From an uncultured Oscillospiraceae bacterium (GTDB taxonomy: Bacteria; Bacillota; Clostridia; Oscillospirales; Acutalibacteraceae): a DNA stretch of 5,701 nucleotides. The translations under genes and the position numbers were made by a program. The notes under the pieces were generated by a model that saw only the letters and a list, made by a program, of their open reading frames with translations, had not been told where the DNA came from and ran no database searches. The stretch covers positions 1-5,701 of the forward strand of contig UQNI01000087.1 of NCBI GenBank assembly GCA_900542375.1. Direction: 5' to 3'. Shown in pieces: positions 1 to 5,471 of the stretch. Position 1 is the first letter of the stretch. Each line of letters opens with the position of its first letter.

Positions 1-37
1 AAATAGTAAGCACATCATTTGGAATGATCATATTCAT
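1..37 (-). CDS. 5' end of an unidentified gene (runs off the left edge)
   Basis: Only the first 12 codons are inside the window, reading MNMIIPNDVLTI. The start is supported by an AAGGAAGTG ribosome binding site at 43-51, nine bases upstream of the ATG as counted from AAGGA. The gene begins only 34 bases after the osmC-family stop codon, on the same strand and with no terminator between them, so the two are probably co-transcribed. The opening resembles the N-terminus of some clostridial CCA-adding tRNA nucleotidyltransferases, but 12 residues cannot establish a family and I make no functional call. Confidence 0.6.
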   Translation of the reverse strand, partial: MNMIIPNDVLTI

Positions 38-71
38 AAAATCACTTCCTTAAAAGTACCATGCAAATTCT

Positions 72-452
72 CTAATTGAACGGTTCAAACAGTATGGTTT
101 GTTCTAAAGACAATCCAATAGGACACCGGCTTGCTTTTTTCATCAGTTCCTCTTTTTTGGCGTTCTCTATGGCTCCTATAATCTCACACTGATATAAAAA
201 TTTAGTTTGACCTTCCACGGAACGGTCTAAGTCTACAGATACAATCACTTGTTCATAAGATAATTTTTCTTTATCCAACAGTTTGCATAAAGTGATATGA
301 AAACAAGAGGCATAAGCTGCACATAAAAATTCATGGGGACGAAATGCCTTCTCTTTTCCGCCGCGTTCTTTTGCAACGTCAGAATAAACAGAAGTATCTC
401 CATTTGTAATAGTTACGCAATAGGGTGTTTTCGTTTGGCTTGCAGTTATCAT
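72..452 (-). CDS. OsmC/Ohr-family peroxiredoxin-like protein
   Basis: A 126-residue cytosolic protein of the OsmC fold, whose members reduce organic hydroperoxides through a pair of reactive cysteines. Both are visible: Cys50 in the PHEFLCAAYASCF block (residues 39-51), at the start of the long central helix, and Cys110 in SRCPIGLSLEQT, matching the family CPIS-type motif. Glu41 sits where the family has its conserved acidic residue. The length is typical, so the gene looks complete. The ATG is preceded by AAAGGATG at 461-468. It lies downstream of the sigG terminator, has its own promoter, and probably continues into the partial gene at the left edge. The OsmC-superfamily call is firm. The subgroup (OsmC, Ohr or YhfA-like) is not resolved, and the peroxidase substrate is inferred from the family. 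Confidence 0.88.
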   Translation of the reverse strand: MITASQTKTPYCVTITNGDTSVYSDVAKERGGKEKAFRPHEFLCAAYASCFHITLCKLLDKEKLSYEQVIVSVDLDRSVEGQTKFLYQCEIIGAIENAKKEELMKKASRCPIGLSLEQTILFEPFN

Positions 453-510
453 TTGTCTGTCATCCTTTCTATAAAACAGGTCGTTATATCATTTTGGTTA
501 AGATTAGTGT

Positions 511-539
511 AGCATAGCAAAATAGATTTGTATAGGCAA
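511..539 (-). promoter_or_regulatory. Sigma-A-type promoter of the OsmC-family gene
   Basis: Read on the minus strand, TTGCCT (539-534) is followed by a 17-base spacer and TATGCT (516-511), with TGC directly before the -10 element, giving an extended -10. It lies about 60 bases upstream of the start codon and just after the sigG terminator, so the osmC-family gene appears to be independently transcribed. Prediction by eye only. Confidence 0.5.
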
Positions 540-547
540 TCATACAT

Positions 548-580
548 AAAAAACAGGAGGCAATTTACCTCCTGTTTTTT
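548..580 (-). terminator. Rho-independent terminator of sigG
   Basis: A perfect 13-bp inverted repeat (548-560 with 568-580) built from an AAAAAACAGGAGG arm and its complement, with a 7-base loop (561-567). On the minus strand it ends in six T residues. It starts inside the sigG stop codon (581-579), so there is no 3' untranslated spacer before the hairpin. The A/T tracts on both sides could also allow termination in the other direction, but no plus-strand gene enters from the left. Confidence 0.9.
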
Positions 581-1349
581 ATAAATCTTTTTTTATTTTG
601 TCCAGAGCACATTTTTCCAAACGAGAGACTTGTGCTTGGCTGATTCCAATTTCCGCTGCAACTTCCATTTGTGTTTTTCCTTGAAAAAAACGCATTCCCA
701 TAATTCGTTTTTCTCTGTCGCTTAGGTCATTCATTGCCTCTTTCAGTGCAATTTCGTCCAGCCAATTTTTGTCGTCATTTTTGTCTCCAACCTGATCCAT
801 CACATAAATGGTATCTCCGCCGTCTGAAAACACCGGCTCATATAAAGAAACAGGTTCTACAATTGATTCCAGCGCCAGCACAACATCTTCCCGGCGCAAA
901 TCTAAGGATTTTGCAATTTCTTCCACAGTGGGTTCTTTGCCGTTTTGTGCAGTCAAACGCTCTTTTTCCTGCATGGCTTTATAGGCAATATCCCGCATGG
1001 ATCGACTTACTCTTACTGAGTTGTTATCTCGCAGATATCTCCGTATTTCACCAATAATCATGGGAACACCATAGGTAGAAAAACGCACATCCTGCGAAAT
1101 GTCAAAGTTATCAATGGCTTTAATTAATCCAATACATCCTACTTGAAATAAATCATCCAAGTTTTCACCACGGTTGGTAAATCGCTGAATTACGCTGAGC
1201 ACCAGACGTAAATTTCCGTTAATGAGTTCCTCTCTGGCTTGTTTATCGCCCGCCTGCGCTTTTTTTAAAAGCGCTATTTTTTCTTTTTCATTGAGCACTT
1301 TCAGCTTTGAGGTATTAACGCCGCAAATTTCAACTTTGTTGTATTGCAA
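579..1349 (-). CDS. sigG: RNA polymerase sporulation sigma factor SigG
   Basis: A 256-residue sigma-70-family factor that directs late forespore transcription during endospore formation. The N-terminal KVEICGVNTSKL segment is characteristic of SigG and nearly identical to the Bacillus subtilis protein as I recall it. Region 2 follows (about 40-110), with NGNLRLVLSVIQRF, DDLFQVGCIGL and STYGVPMIIGEIRRYLRD. Region 3 is at about 115-170, and region 4 at about 200-250, with the helix-turn-helix from TQMEVAAEIG to QVSRLEK (226-246). Asn44 matches the Asn needed in B. subtilis for inhibition by the anti-sigma factor CsfB/Gin. The start is TTG, chosen because it gives the conserved N-terminus and has AAGGAGG eight bases upstream (1358-1364). 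Unlike the usual spoIIGA-sigE-sigG order, the upstream neighbour is a divergent ApbE operon. Confidence 0.96.
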   Translation of the reverse strand: MQYNKVEICGVNTSKLKVLNEKEKIALLKKAQAGDKQAREELINGNLRLVLSVIQRFTNRGENLDDLFQVGCIGLIKAIDNFDISQDVRFSTYGVPMIIGEIRRYLRDNNSVRVSRSMRDIAYKAMQEKERLTAQNGKEPTVEEIAKSLDLRREDVVLALESIVEPVSLYEPVFSDGGDTIYVMDQVGDKNDDKNWLDEIALKEAMNDLSDREKRIMGMRFFQGKTQMEVAAEIGISQAQVSRLEKCALDKIKKDL

Positions 1350-1378
1350 ATTTGATTCCTCCTTAGCAGCAACACTCT

Positions 1379-1408
1379 AAGTATTGACACGAAAAGGAAG
1401 ATTCATTC
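1379..1408 (-). promoter_or_regulatory. Candidate sigma-F/sigma-G promoter of sigG
   Basis: On the minus strand GAATG (1408-1404) fits the forespore -35 pattern GHATR. It is followed by 18 bases and AATACTT (1385-1379), which matches five of seven positions of the forespore -10 CATACTA. The -10 lies 29 bases before the TTG start, leaving a leader of roughly 20 bases that contains the ribosome binding site. sigG is transcribed by sigma-F and then autoregulated in B. subtilis, which makes the match meaningful. A possible vegetative alternative (TTGAAC, 18 bases, TAAAAT) lies farther upstream at 1440-1411. Confidence 0.45.
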
Positions 1409-1432
1409 AGATTTTAAAATATTTGAAAAGGC

Positions 1433-1461
1433 TTGTTCAACGTATACTTTTATTGTATAAT
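1433..1461 (+). promoter_or_regulatory. Sigma-A-type promoter of the apbE operon
   Basis: TTGTTC (1433-1438), a 17-base spacer and a perfect TATAAT (1456-1461) lie about 30 bases upstream of the first gene of the operon. Transcription should start near 1468, just ahead of the AGGATGG ribosome binding site (1479-1485). No operator or leader structure is evident. Confidence 0.65.
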
Positions 1462-1492
1462 AAAAATTAAATATTTTTAGGATGGAACTAAC

Positions 1493-1774
1493 ATGAGACA
1501 GAATCAAACACAACCGAATCATCCCATAGAAGACAGCCCGTATCATCTCCATTTATTCCGTAAGAATGAGTTTTTATCTTTAGAAGGCTGTTGTTCCAAA
1601 GGCTCTTTTTTATATCCAACCAATCTATACATTATAACTTATAATCCTTTTGAAGAAAAAGAGACAGAGTTTGATATTTATTCTTGCTCTCAATGCGGTG
1701 CTATGTATATAGAAGCAGAAGGTAAGTATCGAAAAATGGAGAATCTTTTAAAATATGAGGTTAAATTGAGGTAA
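1493..1774 (+). CDS. Hypothetical protein with a CxxC pair, first gene of the apbE operon
   Basis: I do not recognise this 93-residue protein. It is predicted soluble, with no signal peptide or membrane segment. It has adjacent cysteines at 33-34 and a Cys-Ser-Gln-Cys pair at 65-68 in the segment YSCSQCGAMYIEAEG, which looks like one knuckle of a zinc ribbon or a redox CxxC; either reading is inference. The coding call rests on a good AGGATGG site seven bases before the ATG, a strong promoter upstream, and a stop codon that overlaps the next ATG (TAATG). Translation is therefore probably coupled to apbE. Its fixed place ahead of apbE suggests a supporting role in the same pathway, but nothing in the sequence proves this. 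Confidence 0.75.
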   Translation: MRQNQTQPNHPIEDSPYHLHLFRKNEFLSLEGCCSKGSFLYPTNLYIITYNPFEEKETEFDIYSCSQCGAMYIEAEGKYRKMENLLKYEVKLR

Positions 1775-2805
1775 TGGCTATGTCAAAACGTATTCCGTAT
1801 ATCGGCGCTTTTCTTATGCTTGCAGTTATATGCAGCGTTTTATTGACAGGATGCAGCAAATCACTCCAATCTCAATCAGCATCAAGAACAGAACTTGTCA
1901 TGAGTACCGTGGTTACCATTACATTGTATGGAGAACAAGCGCAGGAAGGGGTAAACGCTGCATTTCAAAAGGCGAAAGATTTGGAGAAAATTCTATCTTC
2001 TCAAAATGAGAAAAGCGAGCTGCATCAGGTCAATCAATCTGCATATGACCATGAAGTGGAAGTTTCCGATACCTTATTTACCGTAGCACAGCGCAGTTTG
2101 CAATACTGTAAAGAGACAGACGGTGCTTTAGATTGCACCATAGGAAAAATCAATGATTTATGGGCTTTCGGCACAGGTAATGCCAAATTACCAGATGAAG
2201 AAGAGATTACTCCGTTATTAGTGGATAAAGGGTATGAACAGGTGCAATTGGATGAGGAAAAGCGTACCATACGTTTTTTAAATCCAAATATCCAGCTGGA
2301 TTTTGGAGCAACGGCCAAAGGCTTTGCAGCAGATGAAATTAAAAATATGCTGGTAGAAGAATACGGCATTACATGCGGTATTATCAACTTAGGCGGTAAT
2401 ATTATTACCATAGGAGCTAAATATGACGGACAGCCTTGGGGAATCGGAATCACAGACCCGAATGATACCACTCGTGCTGTATCCACAGAGTATCTCACCA
2501 ATGCAACTGCTGTTACTTCGGGAAACTATGAACGCTATTTCATAGAAGACGGTGTGAGATACCACCATATTTTAGATCCGAAAACCGGCTATTCGGCAAA
2601 TAACGGTTTGATTAGTACAACCATTATTACTGAAAATTCGATGTTGGCAGACGCATTATCTACTGCTACATATGTAATGGGATTGGAAAAAGCCTATGCT
2701 TATATTGAATCTTTAGATGATGTAGAAGCGATTTTTATTACAGATGATGGAACTGTGGTGAAAACATCAGGAATTACAGACGACACATTTGAGGGTGTAT
2801 TATGA
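1774..2805 (+). CDS. apbE: FAD:protein FMN transferase (ApbE), lipoprotein
   Basis: ApbE uses FAD to attach FMN covalently to a Ser/Thr of extracytoplasmic flavoproteins, such as Rnf or Nqr subunits or flavin-carrying lipoproteins. The 343-residue frame begins with a signal peptide and lipobox LTGC (Cys27), so the enzyme should be anchored on the outer face of the membrane. Family motifs occur in order: VVTITLYG (46-53), DFGATAKGFAAD (176-187), NLGGN (205-209), PWGIGI (221-226), HHILDPKTG (264-272) and LADALSTA (291-298), which carries the metal- and flavin-binding Asp. It appears complete. The first ATG (1774) is only two bases from GAGG (1768-1771), while the ATG at 1780 has an ideal eight-base spacing, so the true start is probably 1780 (341 residues). 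The 3' end overlaps the next gene by ATGA. No substrate with an obvious flavinylation motif is encoded in the window. Confidence 0.95.
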   Translation: MAMSKRIPYIGAFLMLAVICSVLLTGCSKSLQSQSASRTELVMSTVVTITLYGEQAQEGVNAAFQKAKDLEKILSSQNEKSELHQVNQSAYDHEVEVSDTLFTVAQRSLQYCKETDGALDCTIGKINDLWAFGTGNAKLPDEEEITPLLVDKGYEQVQLDEEKRTIRFLNPNIQLDFGATAKGFAADEIKNMLVEEYGITCGIINLGGNIITIGAKYDGQPWGIGITDPNDTTRAVSTEYLTNATAVTSGNYERYFIEDGVRYHHILDPKTGYSANNGLISTTIITENSMLADALSTATYVMGLEKAYAYIESLDDVEAIFITDDGTVVKTSGITDDTFEGVL

Positions 2806-3197
2806 AAAAGAATGTGAAATATATCATTGCAGGAACAGTTGTTGTTGCAGCAATTGCCGCTTTAATTGTAGCTTGGATTTTCATTACACAAACGAAAGTA
2901 AGTAATGCAGTAGCAAATATCTATCAAAACGGAACCTTAATTCGTTCGATTGATTTGGAAGCAGTAGAGGAAAGTTACACTTTCAAAATTGAAGGGGAGA
3001 ATGGGGCTTATAATACGGTTTTGGTAGAACCGGGATGTATTTCCATTACAGATGCAAGCTGTCCTGATAAAGTTTGTATTTCACAAGGCAGAATCAGTGA
3101 TGGTGTATTGCCCATTACCTGTTTGCCAAACGGCATTGTCATTCAGATTGAAACTCAGGACACTGCGAACAGTACATTGGACGGCATGACGCGATAA
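2802..3197 (+). CDS. NusG domain II-containing membrane-anchored protein
   Basis: A 131-residue protein with one N-terminal membrane anchor (about 7-28) and an outward-facing domain of the NusG-domain-II (DUF1312) family. Diagnostic motifs are ITDASCPDKVCISQG (82-96) and PITCLPNGIVIQIE (104-117), with four cysteines at 79, 87, 92 and 107. The name comes from similarity to an inserted domain of some NusG proteins; this stand-alone protein is not a transcription factor. Such proteins commonly sit beside ApbE and Gx-transporter genes, and similar components occur in flavin-based extracellular electron transfer loci (the EetA type, as I recall); the biochemical role is unsettled. The start overlaps the apbE stop as ATGA, with GAGG seven bases upstream. 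The cysteines could bind metal or form disulfides outside the cell, which is inference. Confidence 0.88.
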   Translation: MKKNVKYIIAGTVVVAAIAALIVAWIFITQTKVSNAVANIYQNGTLIRSIDLEAVEESYTFKIEGENGAYNTVLVEPGCISITDASCPDKVCISQGRISDGVLPITCLPNGIVIQIETQDTANSTLDGMTR

Positions 3198-3209
3198 ATA
3201 TAGTAAATT

Positions 3210-3749
3210 ATGAAAAGGAAGGCGTGGTGGCAGAATTTGAATGTAAAAAAAATGATTTTGTCATCCATGTTGATTACCAATGCGCTGACTATTTTCATCA
3301 TTGAAGCACAGCTTCCGCCAATTGCTCCGATACCGGGTATTAAGCTCGGCCTTGCCAATGTGGTCACATTATTTGCAATTTATTTACTGGGATATAAAGA
3401 AGCTGCCAAAATTCATATTTTGAGAATTGTGTTGGGCAGCATTTTTACAGGGCAAACCATTTCATTTATGTACAGTATCAGCGGTGGTATTTGTTGTTTG
3501 CTTGTTATGATGCTATGCAGAAAGCTCATATCAAAAGATTTTATTTGGCTGGCAGGTATTTTTTCCGCAATTGCCCATATTGTAGGACAGTTGGCCGTGG
3601 CCATGCTGGTGTTGGGCACTGTCAGTGTTTTGTATTATGCACCAATTGTGTTAGTCAGCAGTATTGTAACCGGATTTTTTACTGGATTATGTGTTCAATT
3701 TTTATTGAAAAAGCATGAAAAAACATTTTGTAATATGTTAAAAAAATAA
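3210..3749 (+). CDS. Gx transporter family / heptaprenyl diphosphate synthase component I-like membrane protein
   Basis: A 179-residue integral membrane protein with about five hydrophobic segments (roughly 14-32, 46-61, 67-80, 85-103 and 112-165, the last being two or more helices). The family signature IPGIKLGLANVVTL (41-54) is clear, followed by LRIVLGSIFTGQ, YSISGG, AHIVGQ and the SSIVTGFFTG block. The family resembles small substrate-binding subunits of ECF-type transporters, and its members are often labelled heptaprenyl diphosphate synthase component I; the substrate is not established. Position after apbE and the NusG-II gene suggests flavin or isoprenoid-quinone related transport, which is inference. 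The ATG lies 12 bases after the previous stop and has no recognisable Shine-Dalgarno sequence, so translation may depend on reinitiation. The stop codon lies inside the terminator. Confidence 0.87.
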   Translation: MKRKAWWQNLNVKKMILSSMLITNALTIFIIEAQLPPIAPIPGIKLGLANVVTLFAIYLLGYKEAAKIHILRIVLGSIFTGQTISFMYSISGGICCLLVMMLCRKLISKDFIWLAGIFSAIAHIVGQLAVAMLVLGTVSVLYYAPIVLVSSIVTGFFTGLCVQFLLKKHEKTFCNMLKK

Positions 3750-3776
3750 AGGCTGTGTAAATGAACACAGCCTTTT
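3748..3776 (+). terminator. Terminator of the apbE operon
   Basis: An 11-bp perfect stem (AAAGGCTGTGT at 3748-3758 with its complement at 3765-3775), a 6-base loop and a short T run of four (3773-3776), three of which are paired. It begins inside the stop codon of the Gx-transporter gene (3747-3749). The short T tract suggests termination may be incomplete, allowing some readthrough into the pentapeptide-repeat gene. Confidence 0.78.
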
Positions 3777-3811
3777 ATGAAAAACAGAAATGATATAGAG
3801 TGATACATGAT

Positions 3812-4417
3812 ATGACATTAGAACAAGACATCCAATTTGCATTGGAACATGATGAAGCAATAGAATATAAACAATATGAAAACGAGATACTTGCAGATAT
3901 TGCAATTGAAAACATTGAGTTTGAATCTGTAGTTTTAACAAACTGCAAATTTATGAACTGCAATTTTGAGAGAGTATCTTTTTATCATACCCAACTGAAT
4001 CATTGTGAATTTGCAAATTGTAATTTTTCCGAAGGTTATTTCAAACATGTGCAATGGATTGACTGCAAAGGAGACGGCGCTGATTTTAGCCAAAGCTCTT
4101 TTATGAATATCACCATTGAAAACGGCTCCTATTTCTGTACCAATTTTACTGAAACATTATGGGATGATGCCAGTATTCAGAATGCAAACATGTCAAATGC
4201 ATTCATGCCGGAAAGTAAGTTCAAACGTTTTTCCGTTGTAAATACCAATTTGGAAAAAGTGGATTTTTTCAAAACTTCCTTGAAGGGAATTGATGTTTCC
4301 ACTTGTAACATTGCAGGAATTACAGTGTCGGAAAATTTTAACGAAATCAAAGGAATCCAAATAGATGCGTTGCAAGCTGCGGATATTGCACAGCTGGTTG
4401 GTGTAAAAATAAAATAA
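3812..4417 (+). CDS. Pentapeptide-repeat protein
   Basis: A 201-residue soluble protein made almost entirely of tandem pentapeptides, which fold into a right-handed four-sided beta-helix. Counting from the ATG, a hydrophobic centre residue recurs every five positions from Phe37 to Val172, with only Gly87 out of pattern, giving about 28 repeats or seven coils. A 35-residue N-terminal cap and a C-terminal tail ending in LVGVKIK flank them. Cysteines sit at the inward-facing i-2 position at 45, 50, 65, 70, 85 and 165. Relatives include DNA-mimic gyrase-protecting Qnr/MfpA proteins, but most pentapeptide proteins have no known function, and I see no specific proof of a Qnr role. An upstream GTG at 3800 would add four residues; neither start has a strong ribosome binding site, and ATG is mildly preferred. 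No clear promoter lies between the terminator and the gene. Confidence 0.88.
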   Translation: MTLEQDIQFALEHDEAIEYKQYENEILADIAIENIEFESVVLTNCKFMNCNFERVSFYHTQLNHCEFANCNFSEGYFKHVQWIDCKGDGADFSQSSFMNITIENGSYFCTNFTETLWDDASIQNANMSNAFMPESKFKRFSVVNTNLEKVDFFKTSLKGIDVSTCNIAGITVSENFNEIKGIQIDALQAADIAQLVGVKIK

Positions 4418-4442
4418 GCTGTCTATTCAGACAGCTTATTTT
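4411..4442. terminator. Bidirectional terminator between the pentapeptide-repeat gene and ppa
   Basis: A perfect 14-bp stem (4411-4424 with 4429-4442) around the core AAGCTGTCT, with a four-base ATTC loop. T-rich sequence follows on both strands, so it can serve both convergent genes. It contains the stop codon of the pentapeptide-repeat gene (4415-4417) within the stem and begins eight bases after the ppa stop on the other strand. Confidence 0.9.
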
Positions 4443-4450
4443 AATATAGA

Positions 4451-4984
4451 TTATTTACCAAATTTTTCATTGTAAGCTTTAATGCAGTTAGAAATAATTT
4501 CAACGGCAGCATCTCTTCCGCTTACTTCTTCAATTGCAGTTACTTTGTGTTCTAATTCTTTGTATACTGAGAAGAAGTGTGACATTTCGTCAAAAATATG
4601 TTTTGGAAGTTCATCAATATCTTTATAAGTGTTGTAAGTTGGGTCGTTAAAAGGAATTGCAATGATTTTTTCGTCTTTTTCACCGCCGTCTACCATACGG
4701 ATGACACCGATTGGATAGCAGCGTACCAAAGCAAGCGGTACAATATGCTCAGAGCATAGTACCAAAACATCCAATGGGTCTCCGTCTTCTGCATATGTGC
4801 GTGGAATAAAGCCATAGCTTGCAGGATAGTGGGTAGATGTGTAAAGTACGCGATCCAACTTTAAAAATCCGGTCTCTTTATCCAGCTCGTATTTTGCTTT
4901 TCCGCCTTTTGTAATTTCAATTACCGCGTCAAAATCTGTTTCTTTTACTCTCTCTGGAGAGAGGTCATGCCATATGTTCATCAT
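4451..4984 (-). CDS. ppa: Inorganic pyrophosphatase, family I
   Basis: A cytosolic, Mg-dependent enzyme that hydrolyses pyrophosphate to two phosphates, pulling biosynthetic reactions forward. Numbered from the second Met of the ATG-ATG start, the family I active site is complete: Glu22, Lys30, Glu32, Arg44, Tyr52, Tyr56, the DGDPLD signature with Asp66, Asp68 and Asp71, then Asp98, Asp103, Lys105, Tyr140 and Lys141. These align with the classical E. coli set at nearly the same spacing. The length of 176-177 residues is normal. The frame stays open to an ATG at 5020, but GGAGG (4995-4999) lies inside that extension, ten bases ahead of the ATG at 4984, and the conserved protein begins there. 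It has its own promoter and shares a terminator with the convergent pentapeptide-repeat gene. Confidence 0.96.
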   Translation of the reverse strand: MMNIWHDLSPERVKETDFDAVIEITKGGKAKYELDKETGFLKLDRVLYTSTHYPASYGFIPRTYAEDGDPLDVLVLCSEHIVPLALVRCYPIGVIRMVDGGEKDEKIIAIPFNDPTYNTYKDIDELPKHIFDEMSHFFSVYKELEHKVTAIEEVSGRDAAVEIISNCIKAYNEKFGK

Positions 4985-5041
4985 GATCAATATGCCTCCA
5001 AATATTTGTGTTCTTTTCAATTTCTATCATATTACCGCACA

Positions 5042-5070
5042 ATTCTACCATATTTTTAAGAAAACATCAA
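5042..5070 (-). promoter_or_regulatory. Sigma-A-type promoter of ppa
   Basis: On the minus strand TTGATG (5070-5065), a 17-base spacer and TAGAAT (5047-5042) precede ppa, placing transcription start near 5035 and giving a leader of about 50 bases that contains the GGAGG site. This supports the start at 4984, because the upstream ATG at 5020 would lie in a very short leader without a ribosome binding site. Confidence 0.55.
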
Positions 5071-5100
5071 CCGCTACTTTCGGTATGACAATTTTTTAGG

Positions 5101-5128
5101 TCAATTTTTCATTCTATCTGCATATCAT
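5101..5128 (+). promoter_or_regulatory. Weak candidate sigma-E-type promoter of ylmC
   Basis: TCAATTT (5101-5107) and CATATCAT (5121-5128), 13 bases apart, partly match the mother-cell sigma-E pattern KMATATT / CATACAHT. The -10 keeps CATA and the final AT but deviates in between. The distance to the GGGGG ribosome binding site is tight. No better vegetative promoter is obvious in the ppa-ylmC gap. Confidence 0.2.
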
Positions 5129-5150
5129 TACACACGGGGGTGTATCTATT

Positions 5151-5444
5151 ATGAAATGCAGTATTGCAGACATGAGAAATAAAGAAGTAATAAATCTGCA
5201 GGACGGTACACGATTGGGATTTGTAGGCGATGTGGAAATTGACACGGAAAATGCAAAATTAACAACCATTATTATATATGGCAGGTCCAGATTATTTGGT
5301 CTGCTTGGCAGAACTGACGATATTATGATTCCTTGGGAAAATATTGATGTGATTGGAGATGAAACCATTTTGGTCAATCATACCATATACGCATCGCCCC
5401 AAAGAAGAAAACAGAGCTTATGGAGCCAGTTTTTTGGCGGATAA
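5151..5444 (+). CDS. ylmC: YlmC/YmxH-family sporulation protein (PRC-barrel)
   Basis: A 97-residue protein consisting of one PRC-barrel domain, a small beta-barrel used in RNA-processing and protein-binding contexts. Family features are the opening CSIADMRNKEVINL, the block RLGFVGDVEID (21-31), then IIIYGRSRLFGLLGRTDD and IPWENIDVIGDETILV, followed by a basic tail ending in SQFFGG. Members are widely conserved in spore formers and labelled sporulation proteins, but the molecular function is not known. In Bacillus ylmC lies close downstream of sigG; here it is 3.8 kb away on the other strand, between ppa and rpsB. The ATG has GGGGGTG eight bases upstream. No terminator separates it from rpsB, whose promoter begins 27 bases after its stop. 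Confidence 0.92.
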   Translation: MKCSIADMRNKEVINLQDGTRLGFVGDVEIDTENAKLTTIIIYGRSRLFGLLGRTDDIMIPWENIDVIGDETILVNHTIYASPQRRKQSLWSQFFGG

Positions 5445-5471
5445 TCAATGGCAGAAAAGTATAAAATATAC

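Noticed and set aside
734..1057. Plus-strand open frame of 107 codons
   Set aside because: It lies wholly antisense to sigG, has no ribosome binding site or recognisable motif, and is a shadow of the highly conserved sigma factor.
1362..1381. CTTAG/CTAAG hairpin overlapping the sigG ribosome binding site
   Set aside because: The 5' arm would lie upstream of the transcription start set by the candidate forespore promoter, and the stem is only five pairs.
2034..2501. Minus-strand open frame of 155 codons
   Set aside because: Fully inside apbE, whose motifs run through the whole region. Its composition looks like a reverse-strand shadow.
3812..4417. Calling the pentapeptide-repeat protein a Qnr quinolone-resistance determinant
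   Set aside because: The repeat fold alone does not show gyrase protection, and no Qnr-specific loops can be identified by eye.
4985..5020. N-terminal extension of the pyrophosphatase to an ATG at 5020
   Set aside because: The extension encodes the ribosome binding site itself, is not part of the family, and starts only about 15 bases after the predicted transcription start.
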